A DNA stretch of 64,000 bases from Purpureocillium takamizusanense. Taxonomy: Eukaryota; Ascomycota; Sordariomycetes; Hypocreales; Ophiocordycipitaceae. The stretch covers positions 4,402,001 to 4,466,000 of the forward strand of contig NC_063069.1 of NCBI RefSeq assembly GCF_022605165.1, given 5' to 3'. The notes under the pieces are model-generated. The model was given only the letters and a program-made list of their open reading frames with translations. It made no database searches and had not been told where the DNA came from. The position numbers and the translations under genes are program-made. Positions 41,544 through 52,519 of the stretch are shown here, in pieces (position 1 is the first letter of the stretch; every line of letters starts with the position of its first letter).

Positions 41544-41793
41544 GGGCCGAATATTCTGGGGCATCGCTCCTAGACCCTAAGGCCGCTCCGGAACTGAGGC
41601 TCTAGGACTGGAGGCCAATGAGAGCCACTAGACTATGCACGATCACCCGGGTGTGCTCAGAGTCAATGATGAGTTGAACCGGCGAATGGAACGTTTCCAA
41701 GAAGGCCAAACAGGGCGCGGGGGCAGCCAACAGAGGTGCGTGGTTAGACCGAGCAGTTGCGGAAGGGTCTAGTAGCGAACCCCCCGCGCCGTC
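41544..41793. repeat. MITE-like element, copy M6
   Basis: The left end is GGGCCGAATATTCTGGGGCA then TCGCTCCTAGACCCTAAGG. The right end is GGAAGGGTCTAGTAGCGAAC then CCCCCGCGCC, an imperfect inverted pair. It lies ~340 bp after relic B. The 41794-42929 interval has only meaningless short frames; GTTCGAATC at 41934 is not part of a foldable tRNA. Confidence 0.65.
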
Positions 41794-42929
41794 TCTCCCT
41801 CACCCTTTGAGCCTTGCTGGAGAGCTAGACCGCTGAGCCAAACTGTGTCTCGCCCACCACAACCCAGGCACGACTGACCCCGTGCCTGTGTGCGCGGCGC
41901 ATCTAGTGGGCCTCAGTGTATCTAACGCCTGTTGTTCGAATCAACCATGCCCGCAACTGCGAGAACGAAGCCCCAGCCCTACTACTCCTGCAGCCTTCAC
42001 CGGACACGGCACCAATACAACTCCAGAGTCCGTCTTAGACACCAGTGAAGTCATCAGAGAGGGAGCTCGAGCATGGGTCCGAGATCACAATATAGATGGT
42101 ATGGGTCAGGCGGCAAGCAGGACGACAGTCATGATACCCGCAGTGCCCTAGGGTAGTCCTCTATCTCCGCGGCTCAGGAGTGCGAATACAAGCAGTTCGG
42201 GTTTGATCTTACAACAACATGGGCTCAACTCCGTGGCGGGTGAACTCGTACACAGTCAACGTCACATGGCGCCATGGAGCGCCTGTAAGAGCGCTGAGCT
42301 TGTTTAGTTGGCCCTGTGTGCTGATGGGTGGACTGGTAGTGTTCACAAGGCAACGCAAGGCAACGCAAGTACGATGATTTCCTGAAACGAGCCATATACC
42401 CCATTGCGATATGCCATTGACCTGGGCCAAAGCCGGGCGAACATGCCTCGGTTGAGACGTAGTCAAAGGTGTGACAGAGTGTACAAGCCGCGAAATGGAA
42501 GTAGACTTCATAAAGCTATATCCGCTGAGTCGTATTCTGCGTTGTGTGCTCGTAGATTGGACCTCGACAACGGGTGTTTTCACAGAGAATGCCCCTCGGC
42601 ACCCTGAATCGCCCTCCAGCTTCCAGCGTCCTTGACCCTCGAGGTGCCCGACGCGGTGGCGGTATGATTTCAGAATGGAACGGCAGCCTGCTGCTTTGTT
42701 TGCGGGTCAGCGGTGTTATGGCCTGGTGACTGGAGCCACCTCCACCACGCACGCCGGCCATCATAGGCAGCACGCCATCCTAGAAATAGTAAAGCCACCC
42801 ACAGTAGACAGCATAATCATATTGGGCATTGCATGAGCCGTAAGTGTCTCTGCGCGGAGAATCGTGGATGCAGAGCGGACGAGCGAGTACCCAGGAGACC
42901 GGGATGGGCGACGGAGCACAGCTGGGGAA

Positions 42930-43150
42930 ACCAGCGCAATGTGCGGGGAGTCGCTCCTAGACCCTTCTGAACGGGGTCAGTCCTCGTCCCAGGGGAGTCA
43001 ACCAACCAGAGGCTCTTCGGCTTCGACACATGAGAGGCAGTCGCCTTGAGAAGTCGACCAACAGACAATTCTAGCTGTGTCGAATGAGCAGCCAGCAGCC
43101 TTCAGGCGACAGCGGAAGGGTCTACCAGCGACCCCCCACGTTTTCTGACC
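42930..43150. repeat. MITE-like element, copy M7
   Basis: The left end contains GTGCGGGGAGTCGCTCCTAG then ACCCTTC. The right end contains GGAAGGGTCTACCAGCGACC then CCCCACGTTTTCTGACC. Ends are inverted with ~4 mismatches. It sits ~500 bp upstream of gene C. Confidence 0.65.
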
Positions 43151-43665
43151 CTGTTGTTCCTTTCGGTTCGTCTTTCGTTGGTCGAGACATTCAGGTCTGA
43201 GACTAACCTCTCTAGCTTCTTCTCGCATTTGAGCACAAACGATCAACGGCATCCTGACTCCACTCATGACCGAGGTGACAAGTGGTCGAAGGCAAACAGG
43301 GACGCCTCAGCCGCAAGCTCGAGCGTATAGTATTGCCTTCGCAGAAGGGGATCAGAACGCTCAAGACGCTACTTGGCAGGTGGAACAGACAGTCACGGCG
43401 TTTTGACGCAACAGTCCAAGCTTCCGTTTACTCGTGCGGCCCTTCTGAAAAGCGCTGCACACGATCCAACGTCGTCGAAAGTATCCGCACACCAACGCTG
43501 TTTTCGTCCTGCCACCAGTCACCAACGTACCGACCCAAAGTTTTGTGATTGTATGTGGAAGCGCCGTGGCACTGTTCTCCAACAGCATAAATTCTCGAGC
43601 CTGTGCAACAGATTCCGGCTTCTAGGCTACTGCCTGCTTGGTTCCTGATGTTTCACGCTGCAAGC

Positions 43666-46258
43666 ATGGCCGAGCCAGCTCTTTTGTCGATCTCTGAACG
43701 GCTGCATCGAGTGCAGCGCCATACAGCACGCTGCCAGCAGGAACTCGACACAATTCAGTCTCCGGAAGCGCAGTACGACGAGCAAACGGCGCGCATCAGG
43801 TCTCAGCTTGATGCCTGTTGGAAAAAGTACGATGATCGAAGTCTTCCGACCCAAACTGAGGTGCGGGCCGAGATCATCAATCACGGACGTGAACTCGAGA
43901 GGTTGAAGTCCCGTTATGAGGCGGGCCTCGCCGCTGCGAAAGCGACTTACAAGCGTCGCGTTGAGGGCGTGTGGGAGAAATACCGCGGAGGGCTCCTCGC
44001 CATAGTGCCGGCACTCCAAGGGCATGGCGTACAGGGATGCAGGAGTGCAATCGCGCCATCTGACTCCCCCACCCCAGCCAGCGTACGCATTCCTTTCCTC
44101 GGTTTGTTTCGTCCTCTCTCTAACAAAGAAAAGCGCAAACGCGGAGCGTCCGGGGGTCTCCCCGTGCGAAAGAGACTGCGCACTGGCAACACCACAGTAG
44201 GGGCGTCGAACCAGGACCACGCGACCGGTAGCATTCCTCAGATACCAGCTACGGATTCTCCAGCCCGCGAAGATTCAGAACAGCTAGGCGATAGATCCGT
44301 TGCATCGCCAGAGGTCGGCAAGTTGTATCTCACATCGTGGGGAAAGTCGCACGCCTGGTCAGCCGTGCTTCTGCTGCCACTGGAGAACCTTCGCAGTGTC
44401 GGCGTCCCCTACAGCCTTGCCGATCTCGGATTAACGGATCCGCTTCCAGAGTGCTATGAATATAGCCCTCGGAATGAGCCACCTCGCTTGCGTCCTTGTT
44501 ATGAAACGGGAGGGGCTCGAGTCGCTGAGAGACAGTATCCTATCATCTATTTTGATGGGCGGGAGTTCCCGCGAAAGAGCGCCGTCGGCTGGGTGACTGC
44601 AAACGACCTGCGGCCCTTCGATCCGAACGATGGGAAGATCCTCAAACTCGTTGAGCACCGCGGCCAGGTGCGCAAGTATATTGACGATCAAGAAGCGCAC
44701 CGATTGACCACCGGGTCCGCCTATGAATGTCACCAACCCGTCACCAGCCTCCGCGGTACGTCACACTACCAGCGTCGTGGCAAATCACTCGTTGACCTCG
44801 CTGAATGCAGACGGAGAGCCCGAGCCGCCATCTGAGAAAACTGCGGAATCCTCACCCCTGAGTGAGTGGGACTCGTCCAGCGGATGTGACGACGAAGCGC
44901 CTGTTGCACAGAGTGTCCCCGGAATGAAAGTCACGTCAGAAACACAACCGCAGGTTATACAGGAGACGCGTGCCGGCGGCGGCAATGTTCACGGTGCCCA
45001 CGACGCCCACGACGCCCACGACGCCCACGACGCCCACGATGCCCACGATGCGAACAAAGTGCGGCAGGACGCTACTGCCGCGGCTTCCAACGGCCAACCA
45101 GGGGCGCCAACACAGTGCTGTGACGCCGCACAGGGAATATTGCAGAGCAAGGTCGCAGAGCCACAAGCCTGCGACTCGCCATCAGATCCTCCGGTGGAGA
45201 GTAAGCCGTCGAGACAGCACTGGTGAAAGAAATGCTAATGGTACAAAGACAACCGACAAGATCCTCCGCGTCGGAGCCGAGCACCAGATCGCACAGGCAC
45301 CCCAGATCCAAGCTGCCCCAGTCCGACAGGCGATCGACCGCACCCCGCTCGCAGCGAGACCCGTGGGGGCGAGGGATCCGAGGGCCGCAGTGATAGTCCC
45401 AAAAGTGTCCAGAGTGATGCGGCGAGTACCAACGTCAACAAGGACCCTTCGGGGCCTGGTACCATTACTGATGTTCTAAGGCAGATACCTAATGCTAAAT
45501 CACCAACCAGGGACAGTGAAAGGCTGGGCGGCTCGCTGAATTCGTCTCCGGGATGCAACCCAGCCAACACCCAGGTCAGCAACTCGTCGCGGCTACGACC
45601 ACTTGTGCAAAGCCAATCCGAGGTTGATAGAGGTGAAAGGAGAGCCCCATTGCAGGCATCGAGGCACCCCAATGCTGCACCGGAGGACACGACGTTGCCT
45701 TCAATTCGATGTTTGAACGACCACGTACCAGCATTCGATTCTGACCTTCCCAGGTTGGCACCGTTTGCTCCCATAAGAGAGTTGCCGAGCCAACTTTTGC
45801 CACCGGCGACAGGGACCCTTGCGCCACAGCGGGAACCTAACTCTGGGCGCAACGGCCTTGAAAGGCTCACTGAGCGTGATCACCCTACGGAGAATTCTGC
45901 TCCGAAGCCAATCGCACCGGCACCAACACAGCGCAAGTATAGCGATTGCCTCGCGAAGCTCGTACAAACAGGGGCTGTCCCCAGCGCGTCTGCTCTTGCC
46001 CGTGTTCATCGGTCGCCAGCCACGCGGCGCCCGCCAAGGCCTCAGGAAAATGAGAGTCCCGAGAACGTCGGATTGCCCGCGGATCTTGACAGCAGCGATA
46101 TCCGCAAACTGGCCCAGGCCTCTGGCAAGGGAAGAGTCAACTTGGATTCATTCATGGACTGCTTCAAGAGGTACTACTGCCCGTTGTGTCCGGCTTCGTC
46201 TCATAGGTGGATAAAGCGTGGGTGGTTCGAGAGGCACTTGGCGAAGCACAAGAGCTAA
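43666..46258 (+). CDS. Coiled-coil / PWWP-like / C2H2 protein, family member C
   Basis: Exons are 43666-44755, 44811-45200 and 45249-46258. Introns of 55 bp (GTACGT...TGCAG) and 48 bp (GTAAGC...GCTAATG...AAAG) both restore the frame. Total 829 aa; an alternative ATG lies at 43648. Residues ~1-115 are helical ('LHRVQRHTARCQQELDTIQSPEAQYDEQ'). Residues ~217-345 carry the PWWP-like core: 'GKLYLTSWGKSHAWSAVLLLP', 'RQYPIIYFDGREFPRKSAVGWVTANDLRPFD', 'VRKYIDDQ'. A disordered middle follows, with an (HDA)n tract. The last ~30 residues hold a single zinc finger: 'YYCPLC', ~15 residues, then 'HLAKH' (C-x2-C-x15-H-x3-H). The layout suggests a nuclear chromatin- or DNA-associated protein; this is inference. 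It is the most complete member of the four-copy family. Confidence 0.7.
44996..45054 (+). repeat. 9-bp microsatellite coding (His-Asp-Ala)n
   Basis: About six tandem copies of GCCCACGAC in exon 2 of gene C, the last two changed to GCCCACGAT. It encodes HDAHDAHDA... and keeps the frame, so length changes would be tolerated. Confidence 0.8.
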
Positions 46259-46441
46259 CGGCACAGCGCGAGGGGTCTGTAGTTAGGGTTCGCCCTGCTA
46301 GCCTATGCCGGTGGGGCGACTCAGTCTTGTGTAGACTGGGTAGATGAGCCGTTTCCTGGGGTTGACTCGCCTGTGGCTGGCCCATAAAACGGGAGCCGTC
46401 CCCAAGTTCATTACATCACAAGCTCAATCTCGCTCCCAATC

Positions 46442-47537
46442 ATGGCTGGCAACCCGGTACTGCGCGCAGTATCCTACTACTACCGTCGTTATTACGGTAA
46501 AAGTGATGAGAAGTTTGATCGTGACAAGTACCCATTTCCTATCGATGCTGTGCGGCCATGCCTTTCAATCAGCCCCTGTCAGGGCACGGAGCTGACTTCG
46601 GCCATTGCAGGAAGAGCTGGACGATTTAGACCTTGCACACCATTTTCTGCGTGAAGCTTGTCGCGGTTCGCTATTCTCTTCCCCTCTAGACCCGAATGAT
46701 GGCTTGCGCGTGCTCGACCTGGGCACGGGCACTGGCATTTGGCCCGTCGAGCTCGCTGAGTACTAGCCCACTAGCCCACTGCGGTATCCGCTCAATGTGT
46801 CTCATCAGCGGCTGCAGAGAATACCCCAACATCGTGGTGCAGGGAGTCGACTTCAACCGCATCCAGCCTCTACGGTAAGCACATGCTTGATAAACACTCT
46901 ACAATGGCTAAGGCGGCCCAGGATACCGCGAAACATGCTACTTCTGGAACTCGACATCGAACAAGACTGGGATGCGATAGGTCATGGATGGGATCTCATA
47001 CATGTACGAACAATGCTCGGAAGCATTCACAACTGGAAGGATCTCTATTGTAGGGCATTCAAGTAACCGTCGACCCGCCAAACTCTCCCCCGCTAGTGGC
47101 TGACGGCTATCAGGCATCTTAAGCCACTGGGCTACCTGGAGCACGTCGAAATCGACTGGGTTCCTCGAAGTCACGGCAGACCATTGATTGGAACTGCACT
47201 CGATGTATGGGCCGATGCAATATTGACGGCAATGGACAAACGAGGCCGTTCGATGCGAGTCGACCCTGCCAGAACACGACACCAGCTCTGGGCGGCGGGT
47301 TTCACAGACATTACCGAGTCGGCTACACGCATATGCTTCAGTGGATGGTCTGGCGATGTGCACGAAGAAATGGTGGCTCGGTATTTCAACGGGTGGTTCA
47401 AGCGCCGACTTCCGGCCATGTCGTACCGGCCACTGATGGAGACTTGTGGCATGACGAAGGAGTTTGTGCAGCACCTCTGCGAAGGAGCATACGAAGTCAG
47501 TCGCACTCTGCATTATGAAGCCTACTGCTTATTGTGA
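46442..47537 (+). CDS. LaeA-like SAM-dependent methyltransferase, five exons
   Basis: Exons are 46442-46549, 46611-46759, 46818-46874, 46922-47062 and 47114-47537. Introns are 61, 58, 47 and 51 bp; all junctions restore one frame, giving 292 aa. Landmarks are 'EELDDLDLAHHFLREAC', motif I 'VLDLGTGTGIWPVELAEE' (residues ~70-87, SAM binding), 'QGVDFNRIQPL', 'WDLIHVRTMLGSIHNWKDLY', 'KHLKPLGYLEHVEIDWVPRS' and 'LWAAGFTDITE'. This is the order in the Methyltransf_23/LaeA-like family of fungi. These enzymes methylate small molecules or act as global regulators; most lone copies are of unknown substrate. Donors GTGCGG and GTACTA of introns 1 and 2 are weak. Without those introns the gene would look broken, so cDNA evidence would matter. 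No secondary-metabolite backbone gene lies nearby. Confidence 0.75.
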
Positions 47538-48127
47538 GCCTTCCCAAGCCAATGATCTTCCGTCCGCTTACGAGTAGGCTCAGATACGTTTGGATCGCAA
47601 GGAAAGCCTAAGCCAGTGTAACTAGCCGGCGTGTGAGACGCGCCGTGAAGTTGTTGTTCCGACCCAAAGCGGCCTTCTGGTGAAATGCATCCTCGTGATG
47701 TTGCTTTGCTCTTGTGTGCTGCCATAGCTGCCAGGTTTGTCGTGAGGGCATCAAGCAGCGACATGGCCAAGCTTGCATGTATCGGCCTCAACATACCGCA
47801 GCAAAAGCCACGACAACCCCCGGGCTAGACGTGAGATCAGATGCCCACAGCCGCGCCGCTCTTCGACCTCTATGTCTATGCGACATACCAGCTGCCCTCC
47901 AGTATCTTCTGACGTGTGCCTCATTTCGATAGATGCCGTACCGTCAGGATCCTGTACGGAAGGGTGCCTATGTGTAAGACACCAATCGAAGCATGAGCGA
48001 GCGAAGCACGGCTTGCTGCATGAGCTACTCTTTGCACCTCTCATTCGGACTTCATTAAACGGTGTTAGCCTTGTGGCGGGTCGTCCGGCGGGCTCAAAGG
48101 CGAGCTGTGTGAGGAACTTTATAGCGG
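47538..48127. other. No gene recognised
   Basis: Short overlapping frames only. The last ~60 bp before the minisatellite read 'GGLKGELCEELYSGL' in the frame that continues as (RDEL)n, without an ATG. Confidence 0.35.
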
Positions 48128-48540
48128 GCTGAGAGACGAGCTGAGAGACGAGCTGCATGACGAGCTGCATGACGAGCTGAGAGACGAGCCGCATGACGAG
48201 CTGAGAGACGAGCTGAGAGACGAGCTGAGAGACGAGCTGAGAGACGAGCTGAGAGACGAGCTGAGAGACGAGCTGAGAGACGAGCTGAGAGACGAGCTGA
48301 GAGACGAGCTGAGAGACGAGCTGAGAGACGAGCTGAGAGACGAGCTGAGAGACGAGTCGCATGACGAGCTGAGAGACGAGCTGCATGACGAGCTGAGAGA
48401 CGAGCTGCATGACGAGCTGAGAGACGAGCTGAGAGACGAGCTGCATGACGAGCCGAGAGACGAGCTGCATGACGAGCCGAGAGACGAGCTGCATGACGAG
48501 CCGAGAGACGAGCTGCGTGACGAGCCGCATGACGAGCCGA
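48128..48540. repeat. 12-bp minisatellite, about 34 copies
   Basis: Two main unit variants alternate, GACGAGCTGAGA and GACGAGCTGCAT, with CCG/CTG changes. A homogeneous block of GACGAGCTGAGA lies at ~48205-48355, and mixed variants lie on both sides. Since 12 is a multiple of 3, all frames stay open. The plus strand encodes (R/H)DEL/(R/H)DEP tetrads and continues into 'LRDELHDELATSQSKLVIRLSALEAKG' after a frame change, which looks like a charged coiled coil. The minus strand encodes a hydrophobic LVSQ/LVMQ repeat of 286 codons that I regard as a shadow. No start codon leads into the plus frame, so it is at best a relic. The 48541-49427 stretch contains no gene I can defend. Confidence 0.85.
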
Positions 48541-49427
48541 TGAGCCAATGCTATCGTGCTGGACGGGCTGCGTGACGAGCTGCATGACGAACTCGCAACG
48601 AGCCAGTCCAAGCTTGTGATCCGTTTGAGCGCATTAGAAGCGAAAGGTGATGTCCGCCAAGGTACAGGCAGTGAAGGGCTCTATGGAAGGCCAAAGTTCA
48701 TACCGTCTCAGAATGGCAAAATATTCTGCCACCGTGTATTCGCTTGTGCAGTCCTGTCGACCAACGCTACTTTTGACAGTGATGACAACGCTTCGCTTGT
48801 GGGTGGACTCTACCACACTGATTGCAAGCACCTCTTGTGGACGCGGACCATGTCTCGACCGCGCAAAAGCCTGTCCAGCGACCTAGGGTCGCTCCAATCT
48901 CTAAGATTCAAGCACATATATAACATTATGGCACGACGTCGGCGCATCTTCCGTGCCTCATCACCCTAGTCCACGTGTGAAACACGCTCCCTCCACAGTA
49001 TCGGAGGAATCGCCGCTACACTGAGCGGGAGCTTAAAGACATCCGTGTCTCAAAATATGGCTCCAGTGGCACTTGCAGCCGGCGATCAAGTCTGCAGCAT
49101 GCTTCTGGACAATTCGGAGTTGGGACAATGTTTCCCGACGAGCCAGTCTGCGGGGCAACGCGGGCCCCAGCCATCCTGCGTCTTGCGAGCCGATTGCACA
49201 TCCCTTGCGTCGCGTCCTAGGCCGTCTCACCCAACTCGGTGCATATGACCTCGGTCCAATATCCATAGGCAGCCGCGTTACGACGATGCTATGTTGTCTC
49301 ATATGACTCACCGACATTTTCGTGCAAGGGCAAGCAGTGGTATGTATGTGTATATATCAAGAGGCCAGAGTTAGCATGGACAAATACGCCATCCATCTCT
49401 ACGAAGAGCAATTCGAATTAAGTCGCC

Positions 49428-50744
49428 ATGGTGAGCAACAATCCACCTCCAGACGAAAGAGTGGTTTATCTCGCCCTCAAAAATGTTTTCAAGGGACACA
49501 ACGCCGGGGTCCGCCAGAACAGGGCCATACGCAAGCTCATCAAGCAGTACAGGAGCCAGGAAGATATTTCAGATCTGATTCGCGAACACAATGTCGACGT
49601 TATCTGCAACGCTGCCCGCATGCTCTTGTGTGATGAAGTTTTCGAGTCTACGCTCAAAGCCAAGATCCGCTTCCCTGAGCTCTTTGACTTGTCACCGACT
49701 CAGAGCGCGGAGCGAGAGGCCTCGGAAGCGGAAGCTGCACGACATGAAGCGGATGCAATCGAGCATGCTGTGCAAGCTCGCCGGGAGTATTCACAGGCAA
49801 CGATACTTGAAAAGCAACAACAGGACGAACTCACGCGTAAGTGTATCCGCTGAACGCCATGCTATGCTAAGTAACAACCCGTAGGAACAGAAAAGCCACC
49901 CCCAGCATCCGCGGCCGCGAAACAACTGTCAACTCCAGTAACAGGATTGAATGCTTCGTGCTCACACCCGGCCAATCCCATCTCACTGCCGCCCCTCTTC
50001 CCAATTTATTTACCTTTCAAGAGCCAGCATAATCTCTTGGTGCACTTACAACACTTATTGGAGGCGATCTGCTACGACTTTGGGCGGCGTGCCGTGCCCG
50101 AACTTCTTCAGCGCCGCGGATGGGACTGCGCGGAGGCTGTGGAACTGAATCGCTGGACCGAAGAATTTGCGAAGCTGCACGAGCCATTTCCTGCGAACGA
50201 ACGCATCAAAAAACCACTCGGCCAGCTGCTCCGCTCTGTCGCCAACATTCGACACACTGCCGTGCATCGCATCCGGGTCAGCGCCAAGGGTGTAGAGCAA
50301 TTTCTTCTCGACGCCGAAGCATTGGCTTTACTACTGGGAGACATTAAGCAAGTGGATAACATAAGCAAGATGCGCCGTGAGACGCAGGCTGCCACGGAAG
50401 AGTTGCAAAGAAACAAACAGTTCTTGCGCTCGAGATTGGAGGATACGTTGAAAGGTTTAGCTGCGCAGCGCGAGGAGCTGAAACTCTTGGAAGACAATGC
50501 CATTGCGGAATTAGAGAGAGAGGACAGAGATTACGAGATTCTGGCCGGGAAAAGTGTTGATGAGGCAATCGCACCTTCCGAGGCATCATTCTCAACAGCT
50601 GTGGAGACAGACGCGAACACCATGATTAGGGTCCATAACACCGATGATATGGGCGAGAATGGTGACGATTTGAATGACACAGAAGGACCTTGGGATATCA
50701 CGACTCCAGATGGCAATGAGGATAGTGATAGCTTATCCTCATGA
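49428..50744 (+). CDS. Unrecognised helical protein, two exons
   Basis: Exon 1 is 49428-49836 and exon 2 is 49885-50744. The 48-bp intron (GTAAGT...GCTAAG...CGTAG) joins CGC|GA to read 'QQDELTRTEKPPPASAAAKQ'. The product is 422 aa. The N-terminus 'RVVYLALKNVFKGHNAGVRQNRAIRKLIKQYRSQEDISDLI' is compact and helical. The central part 'HLLEAICYDFGRRAVPELLQRRGWDCAEAVELNRWTEEF' and 'RSVANIRHTAVHRIRVSAKGVEQFLLDAEALALLL' looks like a conserved globular domain I have seen in fungal hypothetical proteins but cannot name. A long coiled coil follows ('TEELQRNKQFLRSRLEDTLKGLAAQREELKLLE'), then an acidic tail. The intact splice and strong composition support a live gene. Confidence 0.65.
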
Positions 50745-50937
50745 GGAAGCGCTTGTTTCCTTTTATTCTTGATTCACTTCAATAACAATAATCATACAAC
50801 GAAAGAATGTCGGACGATGACCTCGAAGGCTACTGTACCTGGTGATCCGACTGCTACTAGGAAGAACGCGATCCCCCCTCCGCTCGCCCATTCATGTGTA
50901 TCCAACGCCCATCTACCATGCTGAAGGCACCATTCCC

Positions 50938-51684
50938 TTACCGGTAAAACTCTCCCCTCTTGACGTTGACACCGCGCTCGCCCACTGCCATGCCCAGGTC
51001 CTCCATAGTGAGCACCGTCCTGTTCTGGTTGCCGCCTTGACCGCCGCCGCCGTAGCCTGGCCTCTGGATGCCTAGAGATGCGCTGCCGGCTCCGCCCTTG
51101 CCTTGCCCATCTTTCCCGCCGGCCTGGTGTCCGGCAATGGATAACCCTGCCGCGGCCCCAGGTGGGCCCATGGAGTTGCTGGTATTGCTCGCGCCGCGGA
51201 TGCGGCTGTATAGGAACGCGTCGGCGGCGATGTCGGCGACGAACTTTTGGGTCGCGAGGGCGAGGAGTCGCGCGAGCCGCGGGTCCGTCTGCGGTGCCGG
51301 CGGTAAGCCGGCCTTGGCTATATAGTAGTGTGTAACCGCATCAGGGATATGCACTCGCGTGGTCAGCCTTTACGTCGCCGCTGTAGCTCCAGCTTCGCGC
51401 CCGTGCCGTAGCGACGAGTGGACGCGTGGCGGGTGGGCACATACAATCGGGGCGTAGCCATCGACCCTTCGCAGGAACTCGCGCAGCGAAGTGTCCACTT
51501 GCGACGACGACACCCGGGGCTCTGGGCCGGCGGGCGCAGTCGGCACCGGGGAAACGGGGCCGTCGACGATAGGCGTGAGCTGCGACTGCGGTGACTGCGG
51601 TGACTGCGGAGACGGCTGCGGTTGGTCAATAACGGTAAGCGGCACCTGGGAGTCAGCGTTTGCCGGCGTGGCGCTCGCCATCAT
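50938..51684 (-). CDS. TAF10-like protein (TFIID/SAGA subunit), copy 1
   Basis: The first exon (51684-51445, 80 codons) is Gln/Pro/Ser-rich and ends '[14 protein letters not shown]'. The second (about 51348-50938) reads '[16 protein letters not shown]', '[28 protein letters not shown]', a Gly-rich insert, and '[27 protein letters not shown]'. These are the histone-fold segments and closing motif of fungal TAF10, a histone-fold subunit shared by TFIID and SAGA. The donor GTATGT at 51444 is good. However, the base before 'ATC CCT' is preceded by GTGCAT rather than an AG acceptor, and the nearest AG, 5 bp upstream, would break the frame. The second copy has the same GTGCAT. The copy may therefore be mis-spliced, or the junction lies elsewhere. 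Core TAF10 should be single-copy, so this is likely a paralogue. Confidence 0.65.
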
Positions 51685-51789
51685 GTAGTGAGTTGGGTGT
51701 TGGTGGATAGAGTTCGAGGAGGCTACTGATGGCGACGTAAAAAGTGGGTGATAGTTTTGGTGGTTGATGCATTAGAGATACGCGACACT

Positions 51790-52519
51790 ATGCTTGGTAT
51801 AACCCTCCTGTAGGCAGGAGATACTTATAGGCTTGGTCAGTGACGGCTCTAGCGAGTAAGCAGGTCTTCTGCCTTGCAGAGGGCTGATTCGGTGCGACAA
51901 ACGGTAAGTGACGGGAGAAATGGGAGCATGGGGTGACGCAAACCCCCCCCCCTCCTCTCTCGTGGGGGTCTGGGGGTGGATGGTGACCGTGGCAGTTCTG
52001 CACTTCGCGCATCTGCCTCCTTGCTAGATCCTTTCCGACAACAGCTTCAGAAGCTCAAGTCATCGCGCGTAAACGACGCGGCAGCACTGCCTCAGGGTAC
52101 CTTGAAACAGCGCGGGCGCCGTTTGAAGTCACCGACCGTCGCCAGTCGCTGGAACCCGCTTTCTATCGCTTCCACTTCCTGCCAGCAGAGCTGCGCACTG
52201 GAAAGTGGCGGCACCCGAGAGACGATTAGATAGACATTACCGAAATGGGCTTTTAATGATGCAGCCTGAGTTAGAATGATGAGCTAACTGCGAAATTCTC
52301 TGCCACATGCGCTGCCTCGACCGTGTCTAGGTATCCTGCATAACACCGCCGCCTCCATCCACGACCTATCCTACTCTAGAACCTAACCTCCTCCCCTTCG
52401 AACCGAGAACACATAGGTCATTGCAGTGCAACAGCCCTACATTCTTTTCCAGCGCCACTATACTAAGATGCCAAACCCGTATTGAGCCCAAGAACCATGC
52501 TTGCGTTGCATATGCGATC
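51790..52519. other. No gene recognised
   Basis: 5' flank of the TAF10-like copy and 3' flank of the next gene. A C-run (CCCCCCCCC, ~51944-51952) is present, and short frames without features. Confidence 0.4.

Noticed and set aside
41925..41945. tRNA-like T-loop GTTCGAATC
   Set aside because: No matching acceptor stem, D-arm or anticodon arm could be folded around it.
47751..48611. 286-codon minus-strand open frame across the 12-bp array
   Set aside because: It exists only because a 12-bp unit leaves all frames open; composition is a monotonous LVSQ/LVMQ repeat with no start context.
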